Counted from the first letter of the stretch, positions 24,181-35,690 are shown. The stretch is 64,000 bases of DNA from Streblospio benedicti (GCA_019095985.1 CM032659.1:31371899-31435898); one strand, 5' to 3'. The notes: a model not told the origin generated them from the letters alone. Numbers and translations are program-made.

Positions 24181-25878
24181 TAGTTTATATCTTCATTGTA
24201 TTTTGCGTATTGCTTTGACGAGGAGGACAAATTATTTGTTCATTCTCCTGGAGATCCCAATTTGTATATATCAAAGATTGATTATGATGTTTTATGTAGT
24301 TTATCATGGTATCAATTTAATTTGTGGATTCACTTTGAAAAAAAAACAGATCTATGCAAACACCATCTTTTATCATTAATATAAATTCCATTAAAATTGC
24401 CTAGATTTTATACCATTAATAGTCTTTAGACACATGGCAAAAATATCAAATACTAAATGATACCTTTCAACGATTATGCATTTTGCATGCATTGCTTTTT
24501 CACCATAGGCGCCCCTTTCGAACTGTACCCCACAGTACTGTGATATTGGGAGCGCTCTTTTGTGGCCCAGCAAAAAGAGATCAGAACCATCAGCCACTTT
24601 GCATATATATTAAAGCTGTAAAGTGAGGGTGATCACCGCTTTGGCAGCAGGCTTGAGAATGTGGTCAATGTACGGTGAGAGGACCTCACAGCTTGTCTGA
24701 AGGCTCGTACCATGGATCATATTTTGAGTGTCAGTAGCTGAAATGTAAATTGTGAGAATTGTGTCTATTTCGAGCTACTCATGAAAAACTTGTCATTAGA
24801 CCTCGCACCATTTATCAATTAACATTTTTACTGGCTGGAAAACCCCCCCACACACACACACAAGCACGCAACCGCGCGCACACACCATTCACACCGTGTG
24901 TGTCCTCAAAAGTCTATACAATTTTCAGTTCAATTGCAAATTATATGACTTATTAATGTATATGAGCCCCATTACATGTATATCATAGATTGTATATATG
25001 TTTAGATATAGGTGACTGAAAAGACCTGAAGGGCTGGGTATATATTTGAACATAATTGACTTATATGTTATTGTAAAATTTTTATACCATGTCACTATAA
25101 TAAGCCAATCAAATCAATCAATCAAATCAATATAATACTTTTTTCCCTGTGCCATTTTGTATGCATTAGCCAATTAGTGAATGGAAAACTATGCTCCATG
25201 CATTCGGAAACAATCCTATCTTTGCAATTTTCTTCTTTTGTACTTGTAAATGCGAATGTGGGTATTCTATACAATTAGTGCTACATAATTCGGCATCAAT
25301 GTGAATTCCACTTTTTTGTATTTTCAGGTGCACAAAGCAAATCCAGAGCACTTCGATGACCTCACTTGAACATTCCAATGGTCAGGATATTTGTCTGTCA
25401 AATAAAAAAGGGATTAATTGCAGTCAATTTCGATTTATGACAATTGACTGTTTTTTGATAACTCATTTTGTGAATATACTACTATATGGAATAATTTCTA
25501 GCACTTTCTAGTTGGGTGAAACTACATAATATGGATTATTAATTTTGTGTGGGTGTTTATTAATGCAATGTGATATAACTTGTGGAATACAATATAGCAA
25601 CATAACAGGATACAGCTTATTGTTTAAAAAACACCCGGATATAGACATAACTTATCACATACGAGGTTTACTCATTTATTCGTGCCTATACTAAGTACTC
25701 AAAACAAATGTATGGAAACCTAACATGATATTGCTCTGAATACCTCAAACAAGAAATTAAGCAACACATTTAAACTTTTACTGGTGATAAAATAAGGTTG
25801 AGAACTTACACAGTGATCGGATACCTGCTTAATGCACCCAGGAGACGGTAGGGAGACTCGGGATTGAGAATCTGGATC
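24181..25878. other. Gene-free stretch
   Basis: AT-rich, with a short (CA)n-like run at 24,845-24,890. No repeats shared with the rest of the window stand out and no exon is supported. Confidence 0.5.
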
Positions 25879-25948
25879 ATGGATTCCGGACCCTGGATCC
25901 TCGCCCTGTGTGGCCTGTGGCTCTGGAGCCTCGTTCTCATTGTACAAG
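25879..25948 (+). CDS. Candidate signal-peptide first exon
   Basis: An ATG in a favourable context (A at -3, G at +4), with an in-frame stop about 30 bases upstream, opens a 23-codon frame beginning MDSGPWILALCGLWLW and continuing SLVLIVQ: a short N-terminus and a long hydrophobic core, as in secretory signal peptides. It stops at a strong splice donor (AAG|GTAAGC) in phase 1. The SUEL exon at 51,724 accepts phase 1, and so does an AG at 41,989-41,990 within the possible exon at 41,921. It could therefore be the true or an alternative first exon of the SUEL/CUB gene, more than 16 kb upstream, or belong to an unrelated gene, or be chance. Transcript evidence is absent. Confidence 0.4.
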
Positions 25949-26067
25949 GTAAGCACACGTAGGCTAGTTGGTATGTCGACTGTCAACCTTTGAACTATTG
26001 GTTAAAATGAATCAATAGATGTAGTCAAAGCAGTATTTAAATGAGTTGTTGTTGGTGGTGGTGCTGG

Positions 26068-26124
<57 letters not shown>

Positions 26125-26690
26125 AAAATTAGTGGTGTTATGAATATTGATAGCACTAAAGACGAATGTGTGTTTACAAAACTACAATAAATAGAGTGAC
26201 CTTAGGTTTGGAGTTATTGGGGTGAGGTGAGTAATAATGAAAGAAGCATGACTGAAAGTGGGTATTTGCTATTTGCTCGACATTCTTTTGAATCATGACC
26301 AAGTCCAAATGCCACTGAACGTATCCATGGCTTACAGACACCCCACGCAGTACATAACCGTCCTGTCCAGTTCTAGTAGAATGTCACCATGAAAAATGCA
26401 CCCCACATTAGTAGTCCCCTAAAAGATTACACACAAATCTTGAGTCTTTTTATACAGCCCGAGTGTGAAGAAATTAGAGTGGCTCTCACTTAAGGAAGAC
26501 GCAGTAGACCTCGGGGACTAGCGCGCGTGCCCATATATTAGCCGGCTGACAGGGAGGTGTCTACAGCACAGGGCGTACTTGCACTTATATGCTTTCTGCA
26601 CTATTAGGAAAACAGCAACTAGAGTTGTATATATATGCTCAGACAGCACTATGGCATTTGTCCACTCGTAGATCTAGTTTCTTTAAACGG
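25949..26690. other. Gene-free stretch with (CTG)n
   Basis: Dominated by the trinucleotide tract described separately; elsewhere AT-rich with no exon-like sequence. It would be intron 1 of the SUEL/CUB gene if the 25,879 exon belongs to that gene. Confidence 0.5.
26047..26123 (+). repeat. (CTG)n trinucleotide microsatellite
   Basis: An impure GTTGTTGGTGGTG lead-in is followed by about 17 uninterrupted GCT units (roughly 26,069-26,120). Length and purity predict instability. It lies outside any supported exon, 99 bases beyond the candidate splice donor at 25,949. Confidence 0.95.
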
Positions 26691-26824
26691 GGCCGGTCCA
26701 CCCACTGGATTTAAAGGGTTTTGTACAGGCAAAGGTTTGAGGAGATGTGAAAACTGTATGAAAATGACATTTTTCGGGTGAAAAGTGAATGGAGGGGGGG
26801 GTCACGCACACTTGGACCTGCCTA
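26691..26824. mobile_element. MITE, GGCAGATCCAGG family, copy 5 (decayed)
   Basis: The right end CTTGGACCTGCCTA and the adjacent G-run and CACGCACA block match the family (compare the copy at 60,807). The left end is worn (GGTCCACCCACTGGATTT). Call rests mainly on the right side. Confidence 0.45.
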
Positions 26825-27341
26825 GGTTTGTCTTCCTTAGCCTACCCATGACATGAATACAGTGACATGCATCTTCACAAGATTTGCGGTAATGGTGACA
26901 AAACGTCACTGGTGACAAAAACTCGTGCGTGAGAAGTCCCCAGGTCTCAGTCCTTCTTTACGTGCACATGGGTCACCCCAGCGAAGTGTCGCCGACGCCA
27001 TAAAGTCTCGTCCTCCCCCACCGGGAGAGGTGTGTCGGTTTTGGCGGGGTGGGGGCGGGAGTACAGAAGGGTTGGACGGGTTCAGTTGCATGTGCTCTTT
27101 AGTCATAGTTATGATGCACTGTCAGTGTATGTTGTGAAGGACGAAAGTGCATCTGAGTATACTGTTGACAGACGTGTCACTGACAGCACAGCACTGTACA
27201 CTGCACGGGGAGTTTATGTAAAACTGTTCCCATTTATGCCGATAATGTGTTGTCGTTCGTTTCACAGCCGTCCAAGCCACAATGCTTCTTTAGTTTCAAA
27301 GACATACCCCAATATAGGATTTCTTACAAAACAACTCAACA

Positions 27342-27470
27342 GCCCCAGTCTGACAGTCATGAATTATCATTCCAAAATTTTTACAGTTCGGTCAGAGATA
27401 ACAAATTGCATTGGTGAAAATATGAATCTATCTTCAATATCAACAACTGTTTGAGCCTGTATGAAACTTA
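27342..27470 (+). repeat. End of GCCCCAGTCAGAC-family element
   Basis: Reads GCCCCAGTCTGACAGTCATG and continues into an AT-rich body similar in layout to the complete copy at 61,708. The opposite end is not identifiable. Confidence 0.5.
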
Positions 27471-27684
27471 ACCGCACATCTGTGTTCTTATAATATAATT
27501 GAAACTACATTTTCACCCCTAGCACCACGGCTGCCCACAGCCCTCCACAGGGGGCGATATTTCCAGTGTAATCACATTGCAGTAACAGGATGGCAGATAA
27601 AGGCCCAATTGCAAAAGTGCTCCAGGAATTTACGTGAAACAAACGCGCATTTTGTTGGCTAACGTCATTTTTACGCTCGCTGAA

Positions 27685-28062
27685 TGCGGAAGTGGGATTA
27701 CTGCGATGACTTCCGGTTTGGCATTTTCATGTTAGCACTTATACAAGCAGGCATTTGGTGTTATATTAAGTTTGTTAAAGCCCACACAACCGCCATATTG
27801 AAATCAAAAAGAGACTAAAGTAAACCTTGAAATTAAGCAGCCTTGTAGTCTCAATCAACCATACTCGATGTTGCGTGCTCTCAATTGATACAATGCAGAA
27901 TCCGGTTGAACGAGGCTAACAACTTGTGTGTTATACCCGACTTTTCATGCGCCAAATCATTCTCTTCCATTTAGTTCAGTGTGACTATGGCTAAAGGTAG
28001 AAGACGTTTTGCGGACCAACGTTGTAGATCTACGTAAAACACGTGCGTAAATGCGTCACGTG
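27685..28062. promoter_or_regulatory. ETS/E-box cluster
   Basis: GCGGAAGTG (27,685) and ACTTCCGGT (27,709) are opposed ETS-type sites 24 bp apart; two CACGTG E-boxes lie at 28,040-28,045 and 28,057-28,062. Their density is unusual for this AT-rich region. It may be a promoter or enhancer; no adjoining exon is recognised. Confidence 0.25.
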
Positions 28063-28777
28063 TTTGGTGCAGGTGGTGCCACTATGCGGGGGCCCCGGAA
28101 CATGAATTATTGACATAGGCACTTAGCCAATGTCGTAAGACTGTCCTGCACGGTCTTTAGGGATAGTAAAGCTTTTGTCGTCTTAAAATGTGATCATAAT
28201 GGTGGTAGTGGCCAGGGCTATGCCTCCTCAGGGCCGTGACGACATGTGAGGCAAGAAGGCAACTGTCTCCTATGTTTTGGGGAATCATTTTTTTTGTTCA
28301 TCCCTTAATGAAACTGAGCTTTAGTATATATGTTTCAAGGTTACCTTTCCGTCTGGGGGTTCCATGCCCACAAACCCATTTAGAAAAGTTGTGTGAGAGT
28401 GGCGTTTGACTGACATGTTTCGCCTCCATCCCTTGCAATACTGGCCACTGCCCCGATACTTCATTGTACATGTACATGTCTTACACGTGCATTTTTATGC
28501 TAAATACAATAAGCTGTAATGAACAGAAACCTGTTTTTTATTGTACCAACAAGGGGCACTAGTAGAAAAGAGAACAAGTCTGTCTGGCTAACATAATTGT
28601 ACTTGAACCCCTAACCTGAGTGTACATCCACCAAACAATCATCACACAAAATACAGACTGTCCGGATGGAAAGTAGGGCAGCTTGAAAAAAAAATGATTT
28701 AACTTTTTCCATATGCATATTTTCTTCCAGAACTTAAGCTTTTAGGGAGACCAAAACCTACCTCACAAATTATCTGT

Positions 28778-28950
28778 TAGTGGTTTCCACGGGGCCAAGG
28801 AGCATGCATAATTAACGGGGAACACTGGCAAACTCGACATGGGAACTCTCCCTGCGTCGTAAAGAAGGCGAGTGTTTCCCCCATTAACCCTCTAGGTGAA
28901 GGACACCACGCTATTGTCCTTGTACCGAGGGTTAATATCCGCACGTCTGT
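28778..28950 (-). repeat. Repeat pair member G1
   Basis: Shares ordered phrases with 30,598-30,735: GGCC...GCATGCATAATTAAC followed by a GGAACAC-like block, then TCCCC(A)ATTAAC with CTAGGTGAAGGACA or CTGCTGGACA. It suggests an ancient repeat of unknown type present twice within 2 kb. Confidence 0.4.
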
Positions 28951-29861
28951 ATTCTTATGAAAGGTAGTCACGGGGATTTCTGAAGAAGATAGACTTTGAG
29001 CACCCAATTGAAGGTTAGGTGCCCATACAGCACTTGTTATGTACGCTATAGGCCTACTTAACTATTCATAGTAAAGTTTTCAATAGATTTGAGTAACCCC
29101 AGTTATGATGTCTTTTAAGGATGAATGCAATAACTTTTTTTTCAAATACAAACACCAAAACTAGCTATAACCGTATATTTGAATGGTACAGACATCAATG
29201 GCTTGATCGCTTCTGAGTCTAGCATTGTTAAATAGCGCAATAGATTCGGCTGAGCTTGAGCGAAATCTAAATCACTTTGCAATCTACCAAAAGACACATC
29301 AGGACAATATTATCTTCAGCAACTGGGGTATTTGACGTAGGCATTTTGAATGATGCACCATGCCACTGCTGGATTGGGCAAAACTGAAACTTGAAGTCGT
29401 AGTAACGTAGCCATTGTACGTCTACTTTCACGTAGCCAACGCACAGGAACCAAACGGAGGCTTCTAACACATCACCACTGAAAATACATAATCCCTCTAC
29501 ACGTTCAAGATGTTTTTACATATAATGGAGGAAGGACGGACGTGAGACGTGAAACATGGCGTTTAGCGTGAACTAGGTCCATATCGGCGGGTTTGCTCAG
29601 CTAAACACAAGACAATGAGTGGATGAGTTACGGTGGGGCCCGGAGCAGTCACGAGATGGACAAGCACATTCCTCGCCAGCTATAAATAACGTGTTTCCAG
29701 CTCGGCAACAGCGCTGTATGGGTGTGGAGGAGGGGGTGGGTAGTTTACCAGTAGATCTACGGCTTGCTATGATAGCCCTCGGTAAAGCTACGGCAGTCTT
29801 GGTTTTGGTTTCTTCGCACATGTTTGGGGCACAGACATGTGTTCAAAGCGCTCGATTGGGG

Positions 29862-30141
29862 AAAGGGGGGGATAGATCTTCCACAGTCGAGTTGGGTATC
29901 TATGCTCAGCAGGAAGACACCCGATTTGAGATGACAAAATATCTAAGACCCCAATTTCTTGGCAGCAAAACACGTAATTTCTCTAAATCTCAAAGCAAAG
30001 ACTCACACTTTCACAAGAAAGTAAATGCATGATGATATTTTGGTGTTGCCTTCAAATTTCATATCGATTCATTGTATTGTGTTAAACACTAATATCTAAG
30101 ACCCTCTAATCTGCCATAAACCATATTCAAGACCCCCCCAT
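29862..30141 (-). repeat. GGGTCTTAGATATTTTGTCA-family repeat, copy 1 (reverse)
   Basis: Reverse-orientation copy of the sequence at 37,781-38,115, with matching phrases such as CTTCCACAGTCGAGTTGGGT, ATGACAAAATATCTAAGACC and CATGATGATATTTTGGTGTT. It has a GGGTCTTA motif at several points, as if built from short repeated modules. No coding capacity; type unknown. Confidence 0.7.
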
Positions 30142-31103
30142 TTAACAAAAATAAAAAAGGACAACAAAGAAAAGAAAAAAAAAAACATTTAGAATTCACA
30201 GTGGAGCATACCTACACCCAAATCCATAGTACACTTTGATAATTTTTTTCATATCTGTGGGTGTCCATAGTACATAGATAGTTCCCGTTGCTATTTTAAG
30301 TCTACATAGACTGTCCAGATGATTCAAGCCGAACAATTTGCGTTGTGTCGCTGTCAATTGGTACGTTGTTTTACCGCGAAAAACTTTTTAAAAAGATAGA
30401 ATCAAATTTTACCACTTCTGTAAAAGTTCACAGATTTACTGTCAGACTGGAGCTTTGCCATGACAATAACATAATGCACCCCATTTGTTACCTCTTCTAA
30501 AAATAACTCCTAAAGCGAATAGAAAATCCCACAGCAATTGTACCATTTCGTAGAGGATAAAGACTGAAGCCATAATGTGTCTACCAAAATGGGGGTTGGT
30601 GAAAAAGGCAACAATGTCTCCTATCTTAATGAAGGGCCCGCACCATGCATAATTAACACTGGACATCGGGTGGCGCCACCATAAATAGCGGCCATCTCCC
30701 CAATTAACACCTGCTGGACAAACGGGAATGGACGCTCTCACTTTGGTGAGCCTATTTCTCCAGTAGCTTGGTAGGTTTTGAATAAAATTCTACGTGATAA
30801 ATCAATGATATGATATAGTTGGAACTTAAAGGATAACATCTAAATATAGAGTTCTTTGTGAGTTTTCTTCCATAATAATGGGGGGGGGGTATAATGTTTA
30901 GTCTGTCTCAAAATTAAGATGGATTTTTTGTAAATGTGAATAATTTGTGTAAACAACAGTTTGTAAGTGTAGTAGTTTTTCGTAATCAAAGCTATAAACT
31001 GACACATACACACAGAGTTGGAGCAATTCACCGTGCCTTGTTCTCACATTTCTAAAAGTAAAGACAACAAAACAAAATGGAGGGGTTCTTTTAGTTGCTC
31101 TAA
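30142..31103. other. Gene-free stretch
   Basis: Includes an A-rich run (30,150-30,188), repeat pair member G2 and a G-run at 30,881-30,889. No exon is supported. Confidence 0.5.
30598..30735 (-). repeat. Repeat pair member G2
   Basis: Counterpart of 28,778-28,950: ACCATGCATAATTAACACTG and CCCCAATTAACACCTGCTGG match in order and spacing. Similarity is patchy, so the pair is old. Confidence 0.4.
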
Positions 31104-31270
31104 AAGTTTGAACATCCATAAAAAGACCACCTTGAACCTCTATAAAGAGACCACCTTAAACCTTCATAAAGATACCACCGTGAACCTCCATAAAGAGACC
31201 ACCTCTCCATTGAGATCGACTTAAAGCAACCCCCTCCCTACTGGTCTTAATAGCGAGGTTCAGCTATGTA
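31104..31270 (+). mobile_element. Pogo-like MITE with four 24-bp tandem units
   Basis: GAACCTCTATAAAGAGACCA and three variants run head to tail in exact 24-bp steps (about 31,110-31,205), followed by the inverse end GGTCTTAATAGCGAGGTT. The terminal motif has been amplified in register within one element. Purely non-coding. Confidence 0.8.
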
Positions 31271-31974
31271 CAGGAGGTATGCGCCCTTCACACCCGCCCA
31301 TAGCGACAATGGAACAGTTGCTTGTTAATGCAATTTGCGGACTGTAATGGTGTGATGGCAGGAGTTATGAAGCAGCTAATTCTGCTCAAGCATCACACTG
31401 CAAGTGTATAGCCTTATGTCTTATTGTGTGCTTCACAATGTTCAGAAAGCCACACATGTATGCTATATATGGAAATGTGTGCTTAAAGTGATGGCATGTT
31501 GAAGAAATACCTACTTGTTTTGAGGGCACTGTCTCGCAGATGCTCTTTATAGATATGCATGCTTAAAGTGAAGAGATGTTGAAGAAATGTTTATTTGTTC
31601 TGACGGCACTTTCGGCAGATTCACAGACTGTATTCAGTGAGTATTGCATGAATTTGCGCGGGTAATATTCAACAAATGCAGTGCTTTGAATCTCATTATA
31701 GTGTCATGAAACGAGTAGATATATTCGTTAATCACCCGCCCCCGCCCTTTAATATTGGTCCATCACAGCACATGTTAAACGTTGCAAACATAAGAGCCAG
31801 ACTATACTCCCACTCCCTACGGGAGGCTCATTGTGTTAAGTATGTTTTATGATATGTAATATTTATTTTTTTATTTATTTTTAAAAAATAAGTGGTTATT
31901 CTGTACTAGTAGACCTATTCTAAACTCCCTCATATTGAAAAAGCAAGATTAATAAAAACATAAAAATAAATATT
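31271..31974. other. Gene-free stretch
   Basis: Contains a loose duplicate of about 60 bp: GTGCTTAAAGTGATGGCATG (31,479) and ATGCTTAAAGTGAAGAGATG (31,559), each followed by TTGAAGAAAT. Otherwise AT-rich without features. Confidence 0.5.
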
Positions 31975-32368
31975 CAGATGAAACTTATATATTGAGACCA
32001 ACAAAGAAGGCAAGCATGATAAGGAGGACACTGTATTCTATAATGTTTTTTTTCTTGCAAGTGATAGGCTACCATTAAATTGTTGATTGCTGATAATAGT
32101 TACAATGTTTATTTTTAATATAGAGTTCAAAGTCTGAACTAAGCACTAATGACTAATAACATACATAGAGCCCCCAATAATGGGGTTGTCCTGTAGAATA
32201 TCACATCTGACTCTACAATATACATAATATATACATAATCCTGGTCATAATCAAAGAAAAAAGCAATATATTAAGACGTAAATATATATCAAAATCACTG
32301 AATTGTATAATCGTGGAAATTGTAAGTCTTACAATATACATAGTAACTGATCGATACAATAAGGAATA

Positions 32369-32458
32369 CAGTAGAACCTCCAAAGAATATCACCTCTCTA
32401 TTGAGACCATTTGAGGTCAATCACAAATAAAGGGCAATAAAATGGAAGTTGTATTGTA
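32369..32458. mobile_element. Pogo-like MITE in duplicated flank
   Basis: Left end CAGTAGAACCTCCAAAGAAT, right end AAATGGAAGTTGTATTGTA. The same insertion is at 36,719 in unit B and 38,561 in unit C, so it predates both duplication events. Confidence 0.75.
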
Positions 32459-32528
32459 TACATTTATATAGTACATCACACGTGACTCCTACAATATACA
32501 TAAACAACTACGGTGGCTAAGGTAAATA

Positions 32529-32705
32529 CAGTATAACCTCCGATGAATACCACTTATGTATTGTGATAGCCTCTATAATAAGACCATATTTTACTGTCTC
32601 AAACATTCATAAGTAGATCTCATTGAGTCTTTTAAAAGAGACCACCTCTCTATTGAGACCACTTGAGGTAATCACTGGATGGTCTTAATAGAGAGGTTCT
32701 GCTGT
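32529..32705. mobile_element. Pogo-like MITE in duplicated flank
   Basis: CAGTATAACCTCCGATGAAT to TAATAGAGAGGTTCTGCTGTA, with internal GAGACCACCTCTCTATTGAG. A copy at the same place in unit C spans 38,718-38,895; unit B breaks off inside it. Confidence 0.8.
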
Positions 32706-33257
32706 ATTCAGATTGATAAATACGTACAAACTGATAAAGACACTTCAATCTCAATTTGGCGGGGCTATTGTCAAAACACAGCCATAATCTACATTTGGGG
32801 ATCATTTCAAAAGTATCCACTGCTTTAAAATCCTACTTTCAATCCTAAAAAAAAATCTGACAATTTGATGAAGATAATGAGTTAGAATACTATCCTATGT
32901 AGCTTCCCGACGAGATATTTCGACTAATAGTGATATCATTTTATACATAAAATACAAGGCTTGTATTGATTATTCTACAAGATGATATAATGTGAAACTA
33001 TTAGAAATACTCGTCTGATCGTCAGGAAACGTTCACTTTGCTGCCGGAAGATTAGAAAAGTGCTATAAAATGTTTGTATCGTTCAACTTTAAATGCTTTT
33101 GTGAATAATCCCTGAATTCTCATTATGACAACTTTCTGAAAACCCGATATGCTAAAAAATACATGTTTGATGAAACACCACAGCCACTATATCCTTGACA
33201 GATACTGACACATTATGGAATTTGTCTTGAAATAAATCCCATGTTGTTTTGAATGTA

Positions 33258-33362
33258 CAGTAGAACTGCCAATTAAGACCACCGCTATTATGAAAACACC
33301 TCTATAATAAGAAAATTAGCCTCTCTATTGAGACTGTGGTATTGATAGGGCGGTTTTACTGT
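33258..33362. mobile_element. Pogo-like MITE 3' of TRIM copy 1
   Basis: CAGTAGAACTGCCAATTAAG to GGGCGGTTTTACTGTG, a short hairpin-forming copy. Its counterpart after TRIM copy 2 is at 39,424-39,525. Confidence 0.7.
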
Positions 33363-33465
33363 GTTCACTCATTCATCCTATCGGTAGAATATTTTCTCAT
33401 CTTCACATGTCTGTACACTTAGATATCCAAGTTAGTGTAGTTAAGTTACATGTAATTATTCCGGC

Positions 33466-33471
33466 TTTATT
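33466..33471 (-). promoter_or_regulatory. AATAAA poly(A) signal, TRIM copy 1
   Basis: AATAAA on the minus strand lies five bases past the stop codon and is conserved in the intact copy (39,632-39,637). So short a 3' UTR is unusual; a more distal signal may be the one used. Confidence 0.45.
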
Positions 33472-33475
33472 TGTC

Positions 33476-35208
33476 TCATAGACATTGGTACATCTTGAAA
33501 CTATCCACGAAGCCAGATGGTCCTGTTGCTACTACAAACTTGTCGCCATCAGCATGAATGTTGTACACATAATGTCTCTCTGGCATCCCGAGCTGTTCCC
33601 GGTCCATGGAGGCGAGCAGCTCCCCCTGCCAGCTGTAGACGTGGACACCGTGAGGGTCGTATGATGCTGTGTAGATGTGGTGACGGCTGCACGAGACGGC
33701 ATAATGTGCACGGGGGTCAAACTGTAGGTGGCAGGTGTGGAGGAGATTGCCGGCACCGTCATAGATCACAAGGATCTTGTTTTCTTTATCTACAACTGCC
33801 ATCCGTTCATTGTGCGGATTCTTACATACAGAAAGATCCCTGCTCCATGTGATGCCATGAGGAGGCGCCACAGTCGTCTTCACCTGGTTCATTTCTAGGT
33901 CAACTATTTGTAGTGATCCATCAGTGAAAAACGCCACCCACTGCTTGGAATGGGCTCCACTTATATAGCCGTAGCTTTCTTGTATCGTTTTGATGACGTT
34001 CAGGTCACTGTTCAGTATGTATGATGGTCCACGGTACCGCTTCCGGAGTAACACACAGCCATCAATTAGTATATATTTGTTACATCCATAGGTTACGTCC
34101 TCTGGTAAATTCTTCTCAGTAACAACACATGCAGTATTGCTTCTTATATTGAGCTTTTGTACATTTCTTCCATCTGTATAGTCAACCACGGCTTCATTCA
34201 GCGTTAGCCCAACATTCCAATAACATGGAGGAGTTAATTTGGAACTATGTAAAAACTTGATGACAGGTTTTTCTGGAAATAGGAATCTCTTCATTCCTGG
34301 AAGCTTCAGCTCCGATGGTGTCAACTGACCCATGTCCAGTGTGACCTTCATGGTTAGTGACCCCAAGCTGGCTGACCACTGGCTGGGAGGCCAAAAGATG
34401 ACCTTTTGAACTCTTCTATTGCTGAGTTTAATCCATCGAGAGAATTTCTCACATTTTCCATTAACCCTTCATTCTTCATAGAAGAAACGTCTTGTAATTT
34501 AGCTTTCATTTGTTGATCTTTTACTTTCTGCTTAACCTCATGAACTTGGTCCATCAATACTTTGAACTCTTTATCAATAGTGCTATTTGTATCTAAATAC
34601 CACTTATTGGCATCACTGACAACCTTGTCCAATCTGATCTTGGTATGTTTTTTTAGTCCATCTCTGGACAATACTATGTTCTTTTCTATCTCTTCTAACT
34701 TCTCTTCACTCTCTATGCACATTACATTCATCAAATTCTCAACATCCATCATTTTTGCATCCAGCTCTTGAGATACATCTTTCAAATGTCGAATAGTGTG
34801 ATTTTTATGTTTACTTTTATTCAAAATTACCATACAATCAGGGCAGAGTGGAACACTGCATTCATCACAACAAAAGTCGCACTTTTTGTTGCTGTGCAAA
34901 GCACAGAAGGTCGGCTTCATGGATCTTCGATTTCCAGTGTCTTCTGGAACGTGCTTTAACAGATTTAGCACCATGAAGTTGGTTGGTAGAGACTCAATGC
35001 CTTCTCTAGGAACTGGGAACTCTGCGCGACATGTAGGACATGAAATTACTTTATCCATCTTGATGGTATCATATTTCTTTAGACAGCCGAAACAGAAAGT
35101 ATGAAGACATTGTAGTGACTTTGGGAGATTATTACCTTCATTAAATCTTTCCATGCAAATTGCACAACTCACTAAATCCTTTAAATCTGGATGTGCTGCC
35201 TCCGCCAT
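33476..35208 (-). pseudogene. TRIM-type RING/B-box gene, copy 1, frameshifted
   Basis: This is the paralogue of the intact gene at 39,650-41,383 and lacks introns. The first 284 codons (35,208 down to 34,354) encode a RING finger with the C3HC4 pattern (C15, C18, C34, H36, C39, C42, C57, C60), a B-box 2 (about residues 102-137) and a coiled coil (about 145-270). In an A-run at 34,393-34,396 one base is missing relative to copy 2 (GGCCAAAAG against GGCCAGAAAG), so the frame changes and ends at a short novel tail, GLPASGQPAWGH. The beta-propeller-like C-terminal part (34,366 to 33,476) is still open in the next frame, with no other visible lesion. The break must be recent, or is a sequencing error in a homopolymer. 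If real, the product would be a RING/B-box/coiled-coil protein without its substrate-binding half. Enzyme class (E3 ubiquitin ligase) is inferred from the RING pattern. Confidence 0.85.
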
Positions 35209-35524
35209 GTTGACTGTACTATGTTGTGTGTCTCGTATGTCCTCTATGGATGGACTGTGAACTGATAAATGTTTGATCTACATTTTATGCGGTTATTAAA
35301 AAGGGGCAGTATCAAAAATGTCACTGACACAAATTGTGAGGTCCTCTTATCATATGAAGTCAGTAACAAATTTCAAATGTGTATGGATTACTATACACTA
35401 TTAGTACTAAATAAAATGAAATGTGAATATGCACATATATTTAATACTGTTGTATTCATATATTTTTATATTCACACCAGGTTGTTGGTATAAAACTTGA
35501 CACACTATGACCCGTCTATTGATG

Positions 35525-35690
35525 TAAAACCTTCCACAACACCACCTCTATATACAGACCACCTCTATACAGAGACCCACCTGTATAATAATACCATTTC
35601 TAATTGTTCCAAGCAAGAATGAGACCACCTCTATTACGACTACTCGAAGGTAGTTCCCAGGGTGTTCTTGATAGAGAGGTTCTACTGCAT
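35525..35690. mobile_element. Pogo-like MITE 5' of TRIM copy 1
   Basis: TAAAACCTTCCACAACACCA to GATAGAGAGGTTCTACTGCA. Its left part recurs upstream of TRIM copy 2 (41,716-41,800), where the right part is missing; the edge of the duplication lies inside this element. Confidence 0.65.

Larger units (their letters stand above)
26825..28777. other. Gene-free stretch with promoter-like patches
   Basis: Open frames near 26,925-27,454 overlap a GCCCCAGTC-type repeat end and show no domain. ETS-like and E-box sites cluster at 27,685-28,062 (separate entry). No exon is supported. Confidence 0.5.
31975..35625 (-). repeat. Segmental duplication unit A (with broken TRIM gene)
   Basis: Collinear with 38,127-41,800 over its 3' flank, the whole TRIM reading region, and about 400 bp of 5' flank. 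The match begins at CAGATGAAACTTATATATTG and fades near 35,625 after the CCTTCCACAACACCACCTC block. Pogo-like MITEs at 32,369-32,458, 32,529-32,705, 33,258-33,362 and 35,525-35,690 have counterparts in unit C, so most were in place before duplication; the 35,525 copy is shortened in unit C. Confidence 0.9.

Noticed and set aside
27032-27454. 140-codon open frame
   Set aside because: Overlaps a GCCCCAGTC-type repeat end; no recognisable motif or splice structure.
29619-30032. 137-codon open frame
   Set aside because: Its second half is the GGGTCTTA-family repeat, which also occurs at 36,030 and 37,781.
33517-33852. Plus-strand open frames across the TRIM copies (also 39,691-40,026)
   Set aside because: Shadows of the minus-strand TRIM genes; conserved only because the genes are.
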